Assembly (NCBI GenBank): GCA_031969915.1
Contig: DALYJJ010000012.1
Location: 4,103 to 68,102 of the forward strand
Direction of reading: 5' to 3'
From: DALYJJ01 sp031969915
Lineage (GTDB): Bacteria; Acidobacteriota; Terriglobia; Bryobacterales; Bryobacteraceae
DNA: 64,000 nucleotides
The position numbers were made by a program, and so were the translations under genes. A model generated the notes under the pieces. It had not been told where the DNA came from, made no database searches, and was given only the letters and a program-made list of their open reading frames with translations. Of the stretch, positions 1 through 7,610 are shown one piece after another (within the stretch, counting starts at the first letter, position 1; the number at the start of each line of letters is the position of its first letter).

Positions 1-415
1 GCGACGGATCGCGCAACGGCAGGGGGCGGTAGATCATCCGGTCCAGCAAGGTGAACACGGCCGTTGTTGCGCCGAAGCCGGCCGCGAAGATGAGGAGTGC
101 GACAGCGGTGGAAGCCCGGTTCTTGCGCAGCACCCGGAACGAGTACCGCACGTCGCGCCACCAGCCACCAAGATACTCGGCCAGCGAGGCGCGATTCTGA
201 CGATGCTTGCTGATCCGGTAACACTCCTTTCGGACCGGCTGTAGGGGGCCGAATTGCCGTTCCGCTTCGCGCCGGGCTTCGTCCGGCCGCATGCCGGCAG
301 CGATCAGCTCCTCTTTTTTCGTCTCCAGGTGGAAGGAGAGCTCGTCGCTGATGTCGGCCTCGGTATCCGGTCCAAAGAACCGGAGATATCGGCGCCAAAG
401 TGGCTCACGGCTCAT
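1..415 (-). CDS. ADOP-family ABC transporter permease, N-terminal part (runs off left edge)
   Basis: Reading leftward from the ATG at 415 gives an open frame to the window edge (138 codons). Residues 1-55 form the soluble prefix found in acidobacterial duplicated orphan permeases (FHLETKKEELIAAGM, then DEARREAERQFG). Next come the DVRYSFRVLRKNRAST block and the first membrane segment near residues 103-125, ending in VFTLLDRMIYRPLPLRDP. The family is a MacB/FtsX-like inner-membrane permease without a dedicated ATPase; substrates are unknown. Family members often sit beside a PadR regulator. None is seen here, where a HicB-like gene is divergent. The C-terminal part lies outside the window. Confidence 0.85.
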   Translation of the reverse strand, partial: MSREPLWRRYLRFFGPDTEADISDELSFHLETKKEELIAAGMRPDEARREAERQFGPLQPVRKECYRISKHRQNRASLAEYLGGWWRDVRYSFRVLRKNRASTAVALLIFAAGFGATTAVFTLLDRMIYRPLPLRDPS

Positions 416-504
416 GGCGGACAGTGTGCCACATCTCCCCTAAGGTTTCAAGGGGACTTGATGCGTCAAGTGATTTTCGTTTCTGGTCGCCGGACCCGTT
501 CGGG

Positions 505-516
505 TATTCTTGACTC
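505..516 (+). promoter_or_regulatory. -10-like hexamer 6 nt before a start codon
   Basis: TATTCT at 505-510, six bases, then the ATG at 517. No Shine-Dalgarno is seen. The spacing puts the expected transcription start on or next to the A of ATG, so the message may be leaderless. No clear -35 is seen. Confidence 0.5.
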
Positions 517-732
517 ATGGAGCTAATCTTCGAGATTCGCGATGCGGAGGAAGGTGGCTTCTACGCTCGTGCACTGGGCCGCGGGATACTCACTGAAGCT
601 GATAGCTGGGATGAACTACGTGCCAACGTGATCGAGGCAGTTTCGCTTCATTTCGAAAACGCCACGGACCGTCCGCGGCTTGTGCAGATGCACTACGTCA
701 AGGACGAGTTGATCCCGCTGGAAGCTGCATGA
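517..732 (+). CDS. HicB-like small antitoxin-type protein
   Basis: A 71-residue acidic protein starting MELIFEIRDAEEGGFYARAL, with the short beta-alpha-beta pattern of the HicB/DUF1902 group (IFEIRDAEEGGFYARA, then a helix rich in acidic residues). Homologues usually precede a HicA-type RNA-binding toxin. Here the next start codon overlaps the stop (ATGA at 729-732), but the partner frame ends after ten codons. The protein is therefore probably an antitoxin that has lost its toxin. The start is supported by the -10 hexamer exactly 6 nt upstream. Confidence 0.65.
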   Translation: MELIFEIRDAEEGGFYARALGRGILTEADSWDELRANVIEAVSLHFENATDRPRLVQMHYVKDELIPLEAA

Positions 733-761
733 AGTTACCGCGTGGGCGGTGCCGAGTCTAG
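729..761 (+). pseudogene. hicA-like toxin relic (first ten codons)
   Basis: The ATG overlaps the stop of the HicB-like gene as in intact hicB-hicA pairs. The first residues, MKLPR, are the usual beginning of this HicA group. The frame then stops at 759-761 and the following DNA carries no double-stranded-RNA-binding fold. The toxin has been cut off, with the partial 138-bp-repeat copy starting about 30 bp further on. Identification rests on position and five residues. Confidence 0.4.
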
Positions 762-792
762 AAACCGCCGCATCCCTTATTCGGAAAAGAAG

Positions 793-876
793 ATCCAGAC
801 CAAGGACGAGGCTCTGGTAATCCGGGACGCGTCACCGATCCAGGCGGAGCCCGGGGGTTGGTCGCTTCTTCGCCGT
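793..876 (+). repeat. Diverged partial copy of the 138-bp interspersed repeat
   Basis: This stretch matches the front part of the repeats at 6501-6638 and 8067-8204 (shared core CTGGTAATCCGGGACGCG), with more mismatches. It lies directly behind the hicA relic, so a repeat copy marks the breakpoint, as at the truncated mazF at 8067. The rest of the 762-945 interval holds no gene I can support. Confidence 0.7.
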
Positions 877-945
877 CAAGCGGGAACCACGCTGCCCGTC
901 GTCACCGGCCTAAAGAAATACACTCTTGAGAGGCAAGAACACAGG

Positions 946-2280
946 ATGAACCAGTCGACATTAGGAAGCAGAAAGACTGCTGGAACATTGCTAGTCTCCA
1001 TGCTTGCGGCTTTGCAGCCAGTTGCTGGCCAGATGCCTGGGGTAACGCCACTTCCGGCCGTTGACTACGTGGTGCGCGCCTTTGAGCGGTTTCCCATCGT
1101 AGCGATTGCCGAGGCGCACGGAGCGACGGAAACGCAGGAGTTCATCGCGCGCGTCATCGAACATCCGCGCTTCGCCGGCGAAGTTCGAGATGTAGTCGTT
1201 GAGTTTGGGAATGCCAGGTACCAAGCGCTGTTGGACCAATACGTCCTCGGCGGGCGCAATGTGGCAAGAGAGGAACTCCGCCACGTTTGGGAGGATACAA
1301 CCCAAATCAGCGGAGTCTGGTCTTCGCCTATCTACGAAGGCTTCTTCGCCTTCGTGAGGACCTTCAACCAGAAGGTGCCTGAATCGAAAAAGATCCGGGT
1401 ACTTCTCGGTGACCCACCGATCGACTGGAAGACGGTCGTCAGCCCTGCAGACGAGGATATGAACGACTGGCGCGATGCGCATTTCGCCTCGGTGGTGCAG
1501 CGCGAAGTCATTGAGAAAAACCGCAAGGCGCTATTGTTCATTGGCGGGGCGCACCTCAGCCGCAAGGTCATGCTACCGAACAGCCTCATCCATCTACTGG
1601 ATGCACGGCTGCCGGGAAAAACGCTTGTCATCCAGCCGGTGAACCTGGAGAGCATGAAACCGGAAGTGGCGGCTCGTTTGCGAGAGTTCCCCACTCCTTC
1701 TGTGCTGCAAATTCGTGGCACCTGGTTGGGAAGCGTCGACTGCCGGGACGTTGGCTTCTTCCTCTCGCGAGGCCGCCTCGAAGAGGACTCCGATGTGCTG
1801 CTCTACTTGAGCGAGAAGCCATTTAAGACAGTTACCGCGCGCCTGGATCCAGACTCCGGGTATGCCCGCGAACTGCAGCGCAGGCAGGCCCTTGCCCAAG
1901 CCACACTTCCGTTTCGCGGAGGGAAGATCCGCTTCGACGAGGGCTCTGAGCGCCCCACCGCCGCGTCGGAAGCGCCGCTACGGGAGGTGGTTGCCGAGCT
2001 CAATCGCGACCTTCGCCTGGCGGTGCTTGTGAAAGCCTATGCGGACGAGACGGAAACCGACGCGCCACGGCTTTCGAGCCGTCGAGCTGAGTATCTTCGG
2101 GAGTATTTGACTCAGCGCGGTATCGACCCGAAACGTTTGACCACTCTTGGGTGTGGGGCTTCCAGGCCAGCCTGGACCAGCGACACCGAGGAACATAGAG
2201 CCGCCAACCGGCGCGCGGAACTGGTGAGGCGCAGCAGAGTGGCAGGCTGCCAACCTCCCCATCGTTTCGACCGACTGTGA
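946..2280 (+). CDS. Exported EreA/ChaN-like domain protein with C-terminal OmpA domain
   Basis: 444 residues from the ATG at 946, chosen because a signal peptide follows (hydrophobic LLVSMLAALQPVAG). The middle (about 40-290) has the pattern IVAIAEAHGATETQEFI ... VVVEFGNARYQALLDQYVLGG ... LFIGGAHLS, which resembles the erythromycin-esterase/ChaN fold group; this assignment is tentative. The last ~110 residues are OmpA-like: a KIRFDEGS strand, VKAYADETE, then RRAEYLREYL, GIDPKRLTTLGCGASRP and NRRAELV. The OmpA part would anchor the protein to peptidoglycan in the periplasm or outer membrane. The gene stands alone between TA fragments. Confidence 0.6.
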   Translation: MNQSTLGSRKTAGTLLVSMLAALQPVAGQMPGVTPLPAVDYVVRAFERFPIVAIAEAHGATETQEFIARVIEHPRFAGEVRDVVVEFGNARYQALLDQYVLGGRNVAREELRHVWEDTTQISGVWSSPIYEGFFAFVRTFNQKVPESKKIRVLLGDPPIDWKTVVSPADEDMNDWRDAHFASVVQREVIEKNRKALLFIGGAHLSRKVMLPNSLIHLLDARLPGKTLVIQPVNLESMKPEVAARLREFPTPSVLQIRGTWLGSVDCRDVGFFLSRGRLEEDSDVLLYLSEKPFKTVTARLDPDSGYARELQRRQALAQATLPFRGGKIRFDEGSERPTAASEAPLREVVAELNRDLRLAVLVKAYADETETDAPRLSSRRAEYLREYLTQRGIDPKRLTTLGCGASRPAWTSDTEEHRAANRRAELVRRSRVAGCQPPHRFDRL

Positions 2281-2335
2281 TCGGGACCAGGGGCCACTTG
2301 GCATTTGGCAAAGGGTACAAGGGAACTGGTGCGGT

Positions 2336-2473
2336 TCCCTGAGAGGTGATGGGCGCTGCCACGAAATCGTTGTCCCCAGGATCGAGGAGAACCGAAGTGG
2401 GGCGCACTTTGGAGCCGGACCCCTGATGAAACAGCATCCGGATCGGGACTACTTCACCGAGCCGCAGTGTCAT
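2336..2473 (-). pseudogene. PemK/MazF-type toxin relic (N-terminal ~46 residues)
   Basis: Starts MTLRLGEVVPIRMLFHQ and contains SKVRPTSVLLDPGDNDFV and AAPITSQ, the N-terminal strands of a PemK/MazF RNase. The ATG overlaps the end of the upstream antitoxin gene by 20 nt, as in a TA operon. After about codon 46 the frame runs into DNA antisense to the OmpA-domain gene and family similarity stops. The toxin has therefore lost more than half of its fold. Confidence 0.6.
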
Positions 2474-2684
2474 CGATCAACTGTTCGTAAACGGCATCTT
2501 CGGGACCATACGCCGCTTCAAACCTCTGCCGCCCGGCGGATCGCCATGCGGCATCCGGTTCGGACGGCTCCCACATGACGACGACTCGAAGCTGTTCCCC
2601 GGCCGGGATTTCCGCCGCGACGGCAGCCGGAAGCGCTATCTGACCTCCCGGTGTGACCGTGCTCTCGAACTCAACAGCCTTCAT
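2454..2684 (-). CDS. AbrB-like antitoxin
   Basis: 76 residues: a swapped-hairpin-like N terminus (VEFESTVTPGGQIALPAAV, then AAEIPAGEQLRVVVMW) followed by an acidic tail likely to bind a toxin. A strong Shine-Dalgarno (GGAGCTTCCC on this strand) precedes the ATG. It overlaps the start of the truncated PemK/MazF toxin and would have been its antitoxin and repressor. With the toxin broken it is probably an orphan. Confidence 0.6.
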   Translation of the reverse strand: MKAVEFESTVTPGGQIALPAAVAAEIPAGEQLRVVVMWEPSEPDAAWRSAGRQRFEAAYGPEDAVYEQLIDDTAAR

Positions 2685-2905
2685 GGGAAGCTCCTTTATT
2701 TATCATGCCATCCTCTCCGGACGCCGATCGCCCAGCCCACGAGCAACGGCGCAGTTCACGAATCCATGAGCGCTGTTGTCGCCGAATCACCGAAGTGGAC
2801 GTGTGGAGGGTCACCCGCTTGTAGTCGCCACTGGCTTTCGGCATTCGCCGGCGGCCTCCCTGAACCGCCCCCAGAATCCGCCAGCACGCTAGAATAGCGA
2901 TCGAG

Positions 2906-3097
2906 ATGGATCGTATGCCGTCACAACCCGTGGAGGATCCGCCCAACCTGATCAGGACCGACACGTTCTCACTGGATCGTCTGTTGAGCCATATCTACCC
3001 GGGGACGGAGGAGGAATCCGAAGAGTTCGTCCGCCGCATTTATGAGCAGCGTCGCACTGACCTCTCCTCCGACCGCAACGGCAAGACTGGTTGTTGA
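2906..3097 (+). CDS. Small antitoxin-like protein upstream of a broken vapC
   Basis: 63 residues (MDRMPSQPVEDPPNL ... ERRTDLSS-type tail), acidic in the middle with a helix EEESEEFVRRIYEQRR. I recognise no named family. It overlaps the start of the vapC relic by 56 nt and sits where the antitoxin of that pair should be. A TAGAAT hexamer lies 10 nt before the ATG. Confidence 0.5.
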   Translation: MDRMPSQPVEDPPNLIRTDTFSLDRLLSHIYPGTEEESEEFVRRIYEQRRTDLSSDRNGKTGC

Positions 3098-3331
3098 CAC
3101 AGACGTCGCCAGCTTCATCTTCATCCTGAATTCGCACCGCGCCACGTGGACATAGTCCGCGGCTCTGAGTTGGTTGTTTCATTCATGACTCTGGCTGAGA
3201 TGCGCCAAGGCGCACTGGATGCGAACTGGGGGCCCGGTAAATGCGCGTTGCTGGAGGCCTACTTGGCCGACTTCCCGGCACTTCATTCGGACAGCCTGCT
3301 GTGCTCCACGTGGGCGGCGGTGGCAGAAGGA
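3042..3331 (+). pseudogene. VapC-like PIN toxin, frameshifted and truncated
   Basis: From ATG 3042 the frame reads MSSVALTSPPTATARLVVDT then DVASFIF, the N-terminal PIN strand with its first catalytic Asp, and hits TAG at 3153. Similarity continues in another frame from 3146 (VDIVRGSELVVSFMTLAEMR, ALLEAYLADFPALHSDSLLC, STWAAV). One extra C in the run near 3143 would restore the frame. The C-terminal third, with the remaining acidic residues, is missing after about 3331. The toxin is dead twice over. Confidence 0.75.
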
Positions 3332-3398
3332 GTTCGCCGAACCGCTGCGCCGAGCCGGCGGCTGGAACCGCGACGCGGCCCGCGGTGTCGAACTTCGT

Positions 3399-4595
3399 AT
3401 GCGAAAGCTCATCGCCGGGGTCTTGTGGCTGTGCTCCGGGCTTGCGGCAAAGGACGCGCAGCCGCTGTGTGCGGTGCCGGTCGAGGTGCGGGGCGGGGCG
3501 GTATTTGTGCCTGTCCAGGTGAACGGCAAATCGTTCCTGTTTCTGTTCGACAGCGCGGCCGGCTGGCACTGCCTGAACAGGAGGCTTGCCGACGATCTGC
3601 GGCTCACGCTCCGGGAACACCCGGGGGGCGCTGAGGGGGCCGGAGACGGCAGGGCGCGTTCCGCGGAAGTGCTGGGCGCGGAGTTGCGGGTGGGGGATCT
3701 CCAACTGCCATTCGCGCCGGCGGCGGCGATCGATCTCGACGGCGTGGCCGCACGCCGGGGCGAAGACCTCGACGGGCTGCTGGGGGCGCCGCTGCTGCGC
3801 CGGTACGTGGTGGAGGTCGATCTGGAGGCGGCGATTCTGAAAATCTACGATCCGGCCCTCTGGGCGTACGGGGGCGCGGGCGAGCAGTTGCCGGTTCGGG
3901 TGGATTCGATGGGGACTCCGCATCTGCGCGTCCGGTTCCGCACGCCGGGTGGCGAGGCCATGGAGGGCGAGTTCAAGATCGATTCCGCGGCCAGCTCGGC
4001 CACGCTGATGTTCGCCTGGCCCTTCACGGCGCGGCACGGTTTGCTGGACCGGCTGAGGGCGGCGGGCGTGCCGCTGCTGAGCGACGAAATGGCCGGCGTT
4101 GGCGGAACGTCCCGGATGTGGTACACGCGCTTGGCCGAGGTGCAGTTGGGGCGGACCGCGTTCGAGCGGCCGTGGGCCGGGCTGATCGAGGCCAAGGGAG
4201 GAACGCTCGCCGCAACGGAGATTGCCGGGATCATCGGCGGCGGGCTCATGCACCGTTACAAAGTAATCTACGACTGCCCGCGCGGCCGCATTTTCCTGGA
4301 GCGGGGTAAGCGCATGGGGGATCCGTTCGAGATCGATATGTCAGGGCTGCGCTGGACGTCACCGCGCGAGAACCGGCGTGAGTTCCGTGTGAGGGCTGTG
4401 ATCGCCGACTCGGCGGCGGCGCGTGCGGGGCTTCAGGCGGGCGATGTGCTGCTGACGCTTGACGGGCTGCCGGCGGCGGAGATCGATCGCACCGCTCTGG
4501 GGAAGCGGCTGATGTCGCCGGGCAAGGTACGGTTGACGGTGAAGCGAGAGGGACGGGAGTTGGAGTTCGAATTGGCGCTCGCGCGCTTGCTCTAA
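3399..4595 (+). CDS. Exported retropepsin-like aspartic protease with PDZ domain
   Basis: 398 residues from the ATG at 3399, chosen because it starts a signal peptide (MRKLIAGVLWLCSGLAAKDA). Two retropepsin-type catalytic motifs are visible: LFLFDSAAG (Asp51) and FKIDSAASS (Asp195), each followed by the expected hydrophobic strands. Residues ~328-398 form a PDZ domain (AARAGLQAGDVLLTLDG). The family is periplasmic or secreted and cuts unfolded peptides; no substrate is known. The gene stands alone between the vapC relic and a PIN toxin pair. Confidence 0.8.
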   Translation: MRKLIAGVLWLCSGLAAKDAQPLCAVPVEVRGGAVFVPVQVNGKSFLFLFDSAAGWHCLNRRLADDLRLTLREHPGGAEGAGDGRARSAEVLGAELRVGDLQLPFAPAAAIDLDGVAARRGEDLDGLLGAPLLRRYVVEVDLEAAILKIYDPALWAYGGAGEQLPVRVDSMGTPHLRVRFRTPGGEAMEGEFKIDSAASSATLMFAWPFTARHGLLDRLRAAGVPLLSDEMAGVGGTSRMWYTRLAEVQLGRTAFERPWAGLIEAKGGTLAATEIAGIIGGGLMHRYKVIYDCPRGRIFLERGKRMGDPFEIDMSGLRWTSPRENRREFRVRAVIADSAAARAGLQAGDVLLTLDGLPAAEIDRTALGKRLMSPGKVRLTVKREGRELEFELALARLL

Positions 4596-4657
4596 CGCGC
4601 CGTCAGAGTCGAGTCGAAACCTTCCGAAGTGCAATATCGCATGTGATATGATGCTCC

Positions 4658-5095
4658 TTGCGGCTTGTGTTGGACACAGACGTCCTGGTGGCGGCGCTTC
4701 GCAGTGACCGAGGAGCGTCTCGGCAACTTCTTCTGTGCGCTCTGGACCAAAGGGTTGAGCTTCTCGTCTCGGTGCCGTTGATGGTGGAGTATGAAGCCGT
4801 CCTGACGCGGCGCGAACATCTGGACGCCAGTGGGTTGAACGCACGTGAGATGAATGACATCCTCGACGCGCTGGCGAAAGTGGCGGTGCGCGTACCCCTG
4901 CGGTTCCTTTGGCGTCCGCGACTGAAAGACCCGGCGGACGAGATGGTATTGGAGACAGCCGTTAACGGAAGGGCACACTGGTTAGTGACGTTCAACCTGC
5001 GGCACCTGGCCGCTGCTGCTGGAGAGTTTGGGATAAGAGCGGCGAAGCCTGGAGAATTGTGGACGGAGGTTCAAAAGCGGGATGAGAAAAAGTAA
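4658..5095 (+). CDS. PIN-domain toxin of a TA pair
   Basis: 145 residues starting at a TTG (MRLVLDTDVLVAALRS). The PIN fold acidic residues are all present: Asp6/Asp8 in the first strand, Glu in MVEYEAVL, Asp/Glu in DPADEMVLETAV, and the final VTFNLRHL strand. This is the PIN-family toxin component group (COG1569 type), a metal-dependent RNase. TATGAT ends 5 nt before the TTG, so the message may be leaderless. The stop overlaps the downstream antitoxin by 14 nt. Toxin-first order is usual for this subgroup. Confidence 0.85.
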   Translation: MRLVLDTDVLVAALRSDRGASRQLLLCALDQRVELLVSVPLMVEYEAVLTRREHLDASGLNAREMNDILDALAKVAVRVPLRFLWRPRLKDPADEMVLETAVNGRAHWLVTFNLRHLAAAAGEFGIRAAKPGELWTEVQKRDEKK

Positions 5096-5330
5096 TGTGG
5101 CATTGCGTCTGCAGGAGTCCTTACTCGCCGAAGCGCGAAGCGTCGCGGAGGCCGAGGGCGTCGCTTTGAATCAGTTCATCAACGTAGCTGTGGCGGAAAA
5201 ACTCTCCGCGTTGCGAACGGAAGATTATTTTCGCGAGCGCGCCGGGCGGGGTAACGTGGCGAAGGTGAAACGACTACTCAATCGCGCAGGTAAGGGAAAG
5301 CCGCCCGTTCCAGGAGATGAACTCGGTTGA
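5082..5330 (+). CDS. Ribbon-helix-helix antitoxin
   Basis: 82 residues, beginning MRKSNVALRLQESLLAEARS and then VALNQFINVAVAEKLSALR. This is the short strand plus two helices of the Arc/CopG/HicB-tail type that binds operator DNA. The basic, glycine/proline-containing tail likely folds on the PIN toxin. It overlaps the end of the toxin gene, so the two are translationally coupled. Confidence 0.8.
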   Translation: MRKSNVALRLQESLLAEARSVAEAEGVALNQFINVAVAEKLSALRTEDYFRERAGRGNVAKVKRLLNRAGKGKPPVPGDELG

Positions 5331-5382
5331 ATCGGGAACGGGTTCCGACGATGGCCTTCCTTCAATCCCGGCAGGCGAGCTG

Positions 5383-5598
5383 CTAGGCTGCGGCGATTTC
5401 CACTGTGCCCGCCCAACTCGACGGTGCAGGCACGGCAAAGCCCTCAGCCTTTAGTCCTTCGATGTGAAATTCGACGGCGTCGCGGATCAGAGACTCCACT
5501 TCCTCGCGGGAATCGCCTGCGGCGATTACGCCGGGCAGATCGGGGACGTAGGCGCCCCAAGTGGAATCGCCCCGTTCGTAGATCACGGTATACGTCAT
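5383..5598 (-). CDS. hicB: HicB antitoxin
   Basis: 71 residues: MTYTVIYERGDSTWGAYVPD, LPGVIAAGDSREEVESLIRD and AVEFHIEGL. These are the partial RNase-H-like fold and the D-LPG motif of the HicB family. It lacks a long C-terminal DNA-binding domain, as in the short HicB forms. It lies 4 nt downstream of hicA, so toxin and antitoxin are one transcript. Confidence 0.88.
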   Translation of the reverse strand: MTYTVIYERGDSTWGAYVPDLPGVIAAGDSREEVESLIRDAVEFHIEGLKAEGFAVPAPSSWAGTVEIAAA

Positions 5599-5602
5599 TG
5601 CT

Positions 5603-5794
5603 CTAGTCTCCTTCCAGATCCGCTGCCTTCAGAATAGCCCGTAGCGTACCAATCGGCACGTCTTTGCCGAGATGTCCCGCCACCGTGACAACCGAAGGCT
5701 TGTTTGGATGCTTGAACTGACGGTGGCTGCCCCTGGTCGAGCGCAGCACCCACCCGGCGGACTCCAACTTGCGAATGAGGTCCCGAACTCTCAC
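5603..5794 (-). CDS. hicA: HicA mRNA interferase toxin
   Basis: 63 residues from a GTG at 5794, chosen because it gives the normal family length and start (VRVRDLIRKLESAGW). Contains the catalytic histidine motif RGSHRQFKHP and the final strand VPIGTLRAILKAADL. The double-stranded-RNA-binding fold cleaves mRNA without ribosomes. It is directly followed by hicB. The open frame extends further upstream, but that part has no family similarity. Confidence 0.85.
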   Translation of the reverse strand: MRVRDLIRKLESAGWVLRSTRGSHRQFKHPNKPSVVTVAGHLGKDVPIGTLRAILKAADLEGD

Positions 5795-5969
5795 GCCCTG
5801 ATCGTAACGCAGGTAGACAGAGAATCCGCCTCCACCTGCTTTTATGATGCGGGAGCCATGCCGTCGACCCCGCGCAAGGGCCGGCGGGATGCGCAGCACC
5901 GCGGAGGTGAGCGGAGCCTGCGGGGTGAGAGCGCGGCATCGCACAGACGAGTGATAAGATCGCGTGGCA

Positions 5970-6479
5970 ATGCGGATCACTCACTTCTTACTGACGATGG
6001 GCGCGATTGCCGGTCTGGCGGCGCAGGATTCGATGACGGATGCCGGCGCGGGATGGGCGCCGGAGTTCAAGATGGCGGGGCGCCAGATCATCGCGCTCGC
6101 GGAGGCGATTCCGGCGGAGAAGTTCGAGTGGCGTCCAGGCCCCGGCGTGCGCAGCGTGCGCGAGGTGCTGATCCATACGGCCTCGGGGAATTACTTTTTC
6201 CTCAGGTCGATGGGCGTGAAGGCCGGCGAGGATCTACCGAAGGATCCGGGAAAGAATGTCATCGCGAAGGTGGACGTGGTGCGATGGCTCAGGGCGTCGT
6301 TCGAAGCGGTGCAGGAGAGCTATCCGAAAATCGACCAGCAGAAGGCGGTGAAGTTTCTGGGACACGACGCGACGTGCGAAGGGGTGCTGGTGCGGGCCCT
6401 GGCGCATGCGAACGAGCACTTGGGGCAGATGATCGCGTATGCACGGATGAATGGGGTCGTGCCGCCGTGGTCGAAGTGA
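5970..6479 (+). CDS. Exported DinB/DUF664-like four-helix protein
   Basis: 169 residues from the ATG at 5970; an in-frame GTG two codons upstream is the alternative. A signal-like N terminus (MRITHFLLTMGAIAGLAAQ) precedes a DinB fold: helix with EWRPGPGVRSVREVLIHTA, then ALAHANEHLGQMIAYARMNG. The metal-binding histidines (LIHTA, HANEHL) are present. Members are putative metal-dependent thiol-associated enzymes. No link to the TA genes around it can be shown. Confidence 0.8.
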   Translation: MRITHFLLTMGAIAGLAAQDSMTDAGAGWAPEFKMAGRQIIALAEAIPAEKFEWRPGPGVRSVREVLIHTASGNYFFLRSMGVKAGEDLPKDPGKNVIAKVDVVRWLRASFEAVQESYPKIDQQKAVKFLGHDATCEGVLVRALAHANEHLGQMIAYARMNGVVPPWSK

Positions 6480-6500
6480 GGTGGTGATCCAGCCCCAGGA

Positions 6501-6638
6501 CGAGGTTCTGGTAATCCGGGACGCGCCACCGATCCGGGCGGAGCCGGGCGTTTGTCGCCCCTTCGCCGTTGATCGTGATCTAAACTGAAGTTGTGCCAGA
6601 AATGGACATCCAGATCGTGTCAAACGAGGCAGGGGAGC
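6501..6638 (+). repeat. 138-bp interspersed repeat, copy B
   Basis: Near-identical to 8067-8204, with about four mismatches by eye; 793-876 is a diverged partial copy. It contains a TAAACT -10-like hexamer and the first codons of the YefM-like antitoxin gene, so the repeat is a promoter-plus-start module. The 1.43-kb segment between the two full copies carries the YefM/YoeB-like and MazEF-like pairs. Confidence 0.85.
6581..6592 (+). promoter_or_regulatory. -10-like hexamer 6 nt before GTG start
   Basis: TAAACT at 6581-6586, six bases, then GTG at 6593. There is no Shine-Dalgarno. The same arrangement is copied at about 8147-8159 in front of the antitoxin relic. Confidence 0.5.
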
Positions 6639-6802
6639 CTACTGCCGTAATCGTACCGATCGCGTTATGGAAGGAGATTGCCTCGGAGCGCGAAACGGCG
6701 TACCTCGTCAAATCGGAGGCGATGAAGCGGCGATTGGAGGCCGCGCTTGAACGGCGGAGCGGCATAGCGCTTGATGACGCAGTCGCGAAACTTGGTTTGT
6801 GA
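6593..6802 (+). CDS. YefM/Phd-like antitoxin
   Basis: 69 residues from GTG 6593 (ATG 6602 is possible). Starts PEMDIQIVSNEAGEPTAVIV, then PIALWKEIASERETAYL. The short DNA-binding-like N terminus and helical toxin-binding tail fit the Phd/YefM size class. It overlaps the toxin start by 4 nt (GTGA). The spacing to the TAAACT hexamer supports the GTG. It likely represses its own promoter together with the toxin. Confidence 0.72.
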   Translation: MPEMDIQIVSNEAGEPTAVIVPIALWKEIASERETAYLVKSEAMKRRLEAALERRSGIALDDAVAKLGL

Positions 6803-7056
6803 GAAGCATCGAGTTCGACGCGTCGGCGTTCGAGGATCTGGCGTGGTGGGCTGAACAGGATCGGTCGCAAGCCCTCAGAATTGTCCGGCTCATCCGCGAC
6901 GTGCAGCGCGAGCCGTTTTCTGGAGTTGGCAAACCGGAACCGCTCAAGCATGAGTTGGCTGGCTGCTGGTCAAGGCGAATCGATCAGGAGCATAGACTCG
7001 TGTACCAGGTTCTCCCGAACACGGTCCGGATTCTTGCGTGCCGGTACCACTACTAG
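6799..7056 (+). CDS. YoeB-family mRNA interferase toxin
   Basis: 85 residues from GTG 6799. The family signature is complete: FDASAFEDLAWWAEQDRSQA, IVRLIRDVQREPFSGVGKPE, PLKHELAGCWSRRIDQEHRL and the terminal VRILACRYHY, whose His-Tyr end is the YoeB active-site tail. It is a ribosome-dependent RNase of the RelE fold. All key residues are present, so the pair with the upstream antitoxin looks functional. Confidence 0.9.
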   Translation: MRSIEFDASAFEDLAWWAEQDRSQALRIVRLIRDVQREPFSGVGKPEPLKHELAGCWSRRIDQEHRLVYQVLPNTVRILACRYHY

Positions 7057-7128
7057 ACGCGATCATCTGTCGTTGGCTAGTTTCTGCGGCTAACCAAGGA
7101 CTTCGGTCCGATCGAAGTGGGCAAGGTG

Positions 7129-7346
7129 GCGGGGGCGACGGGATGAACGAGATCTCCAACCGGTTGAGCGAAGTGAGACGGGCGCGGGGGGAGAGCGCGG
7201 CGGATCTGGCGCACCGGGTGGGAGTGAGCCGGCAGGCGATTCACGCGATGGAGGCGGGCGGGTACTCGCCGAATACGGCGGTGGCGTTGAAGCTGGCTCG
7301 GGAGTTGGAAGTCCCGGTGGAGGAGCTGTTCTGGCTGGACGAGTCG
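7129..7346 (+). repeat. 218-bp duplicated HTH segment, copy 1
   Basis: Identical by eye over 218 bp to 9063-9280, including synonymous positions and the 14 bases before the ATG. The copy at 9063 belongs to an intact gene, so this one is the derived copy. Confidence 0.9.
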
Positions 7347-7388
7347 GAGGGTGCAACGCTGGAACCAGGCTGGCGAGGGGGTGAGTGT
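7143..7388 (+). pseudogene. Detached XRE-type HTH domain (copy of the 9077 regulator)
   Basis: Encodes MNEISNRLSEVRRARGESAA through EELFWLDES, the complete helix-turn-helix of the 9077 gene. It then leaves homology at 7346 and runs in frame into an exported-protein fragment. The substrate-binding domain is missing. It could still be made as a fusion with the next 73 codons, or as a free DNA-binding fragment that competes for the operator of the full-length regulator; that role is speculation. Confidence 0.7.
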
Positions 7389-7610
7389 ATGCGGACAGTC
7401 TTGCTGCCTTTTGCGGTCCTCGGGCTGGCTTTCGCGGGCGACGAACAGCGCCTGGATCTGTGCCGATTAATGCGTGAGCCCGCTAAGTTAGCTGGCAAGG
7501 TGGTGGAGGTGAAGGGATACTTGAAGCCACTCATGCACGGCACCTACCTCAAGCAGGAAGGTTGCGAACTGTTGTCCTGCCTCAATGGTGGGTTTATGCT
7601 GAAGATATGA
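7389..7610 (+). CDS. Short exported protein, likely truncated
   Basis: 73 residues from an in-frame ATG at 7389 preceded by GAGGGGGTGAG. Signal peptide MRTVLLPFAVLGLAFAGDEQ, then LCRLMREPAKLAGKVVEVKG and LKQEGCELL. The pattern is typical of small acidobacterial exported proteins of about 120 residues, so the C-terminal half seems lost. The stop overlaps the ATG of the next antitoxin. It may be translated separately or as the tail of the HTH copy. Confidence 0.45.
   Translation: MRTVLLPFAVLGLAFAGDEQRLDLCRLMREPAKLAGKVVEVKGYLKPLMHGTYLKQEGCELLSCLNGGFMLKI
7595..7606 (+). promoter_or_regulatory. -10-like hexamer 6 nt before ATG
   Basis: TATGCT at 7595-7600, six bases, then ATG 7607. No Shine-Dalgarno is seen at that start. 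It lies inside the end of the preceding coding region. Confidence 0.45.
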
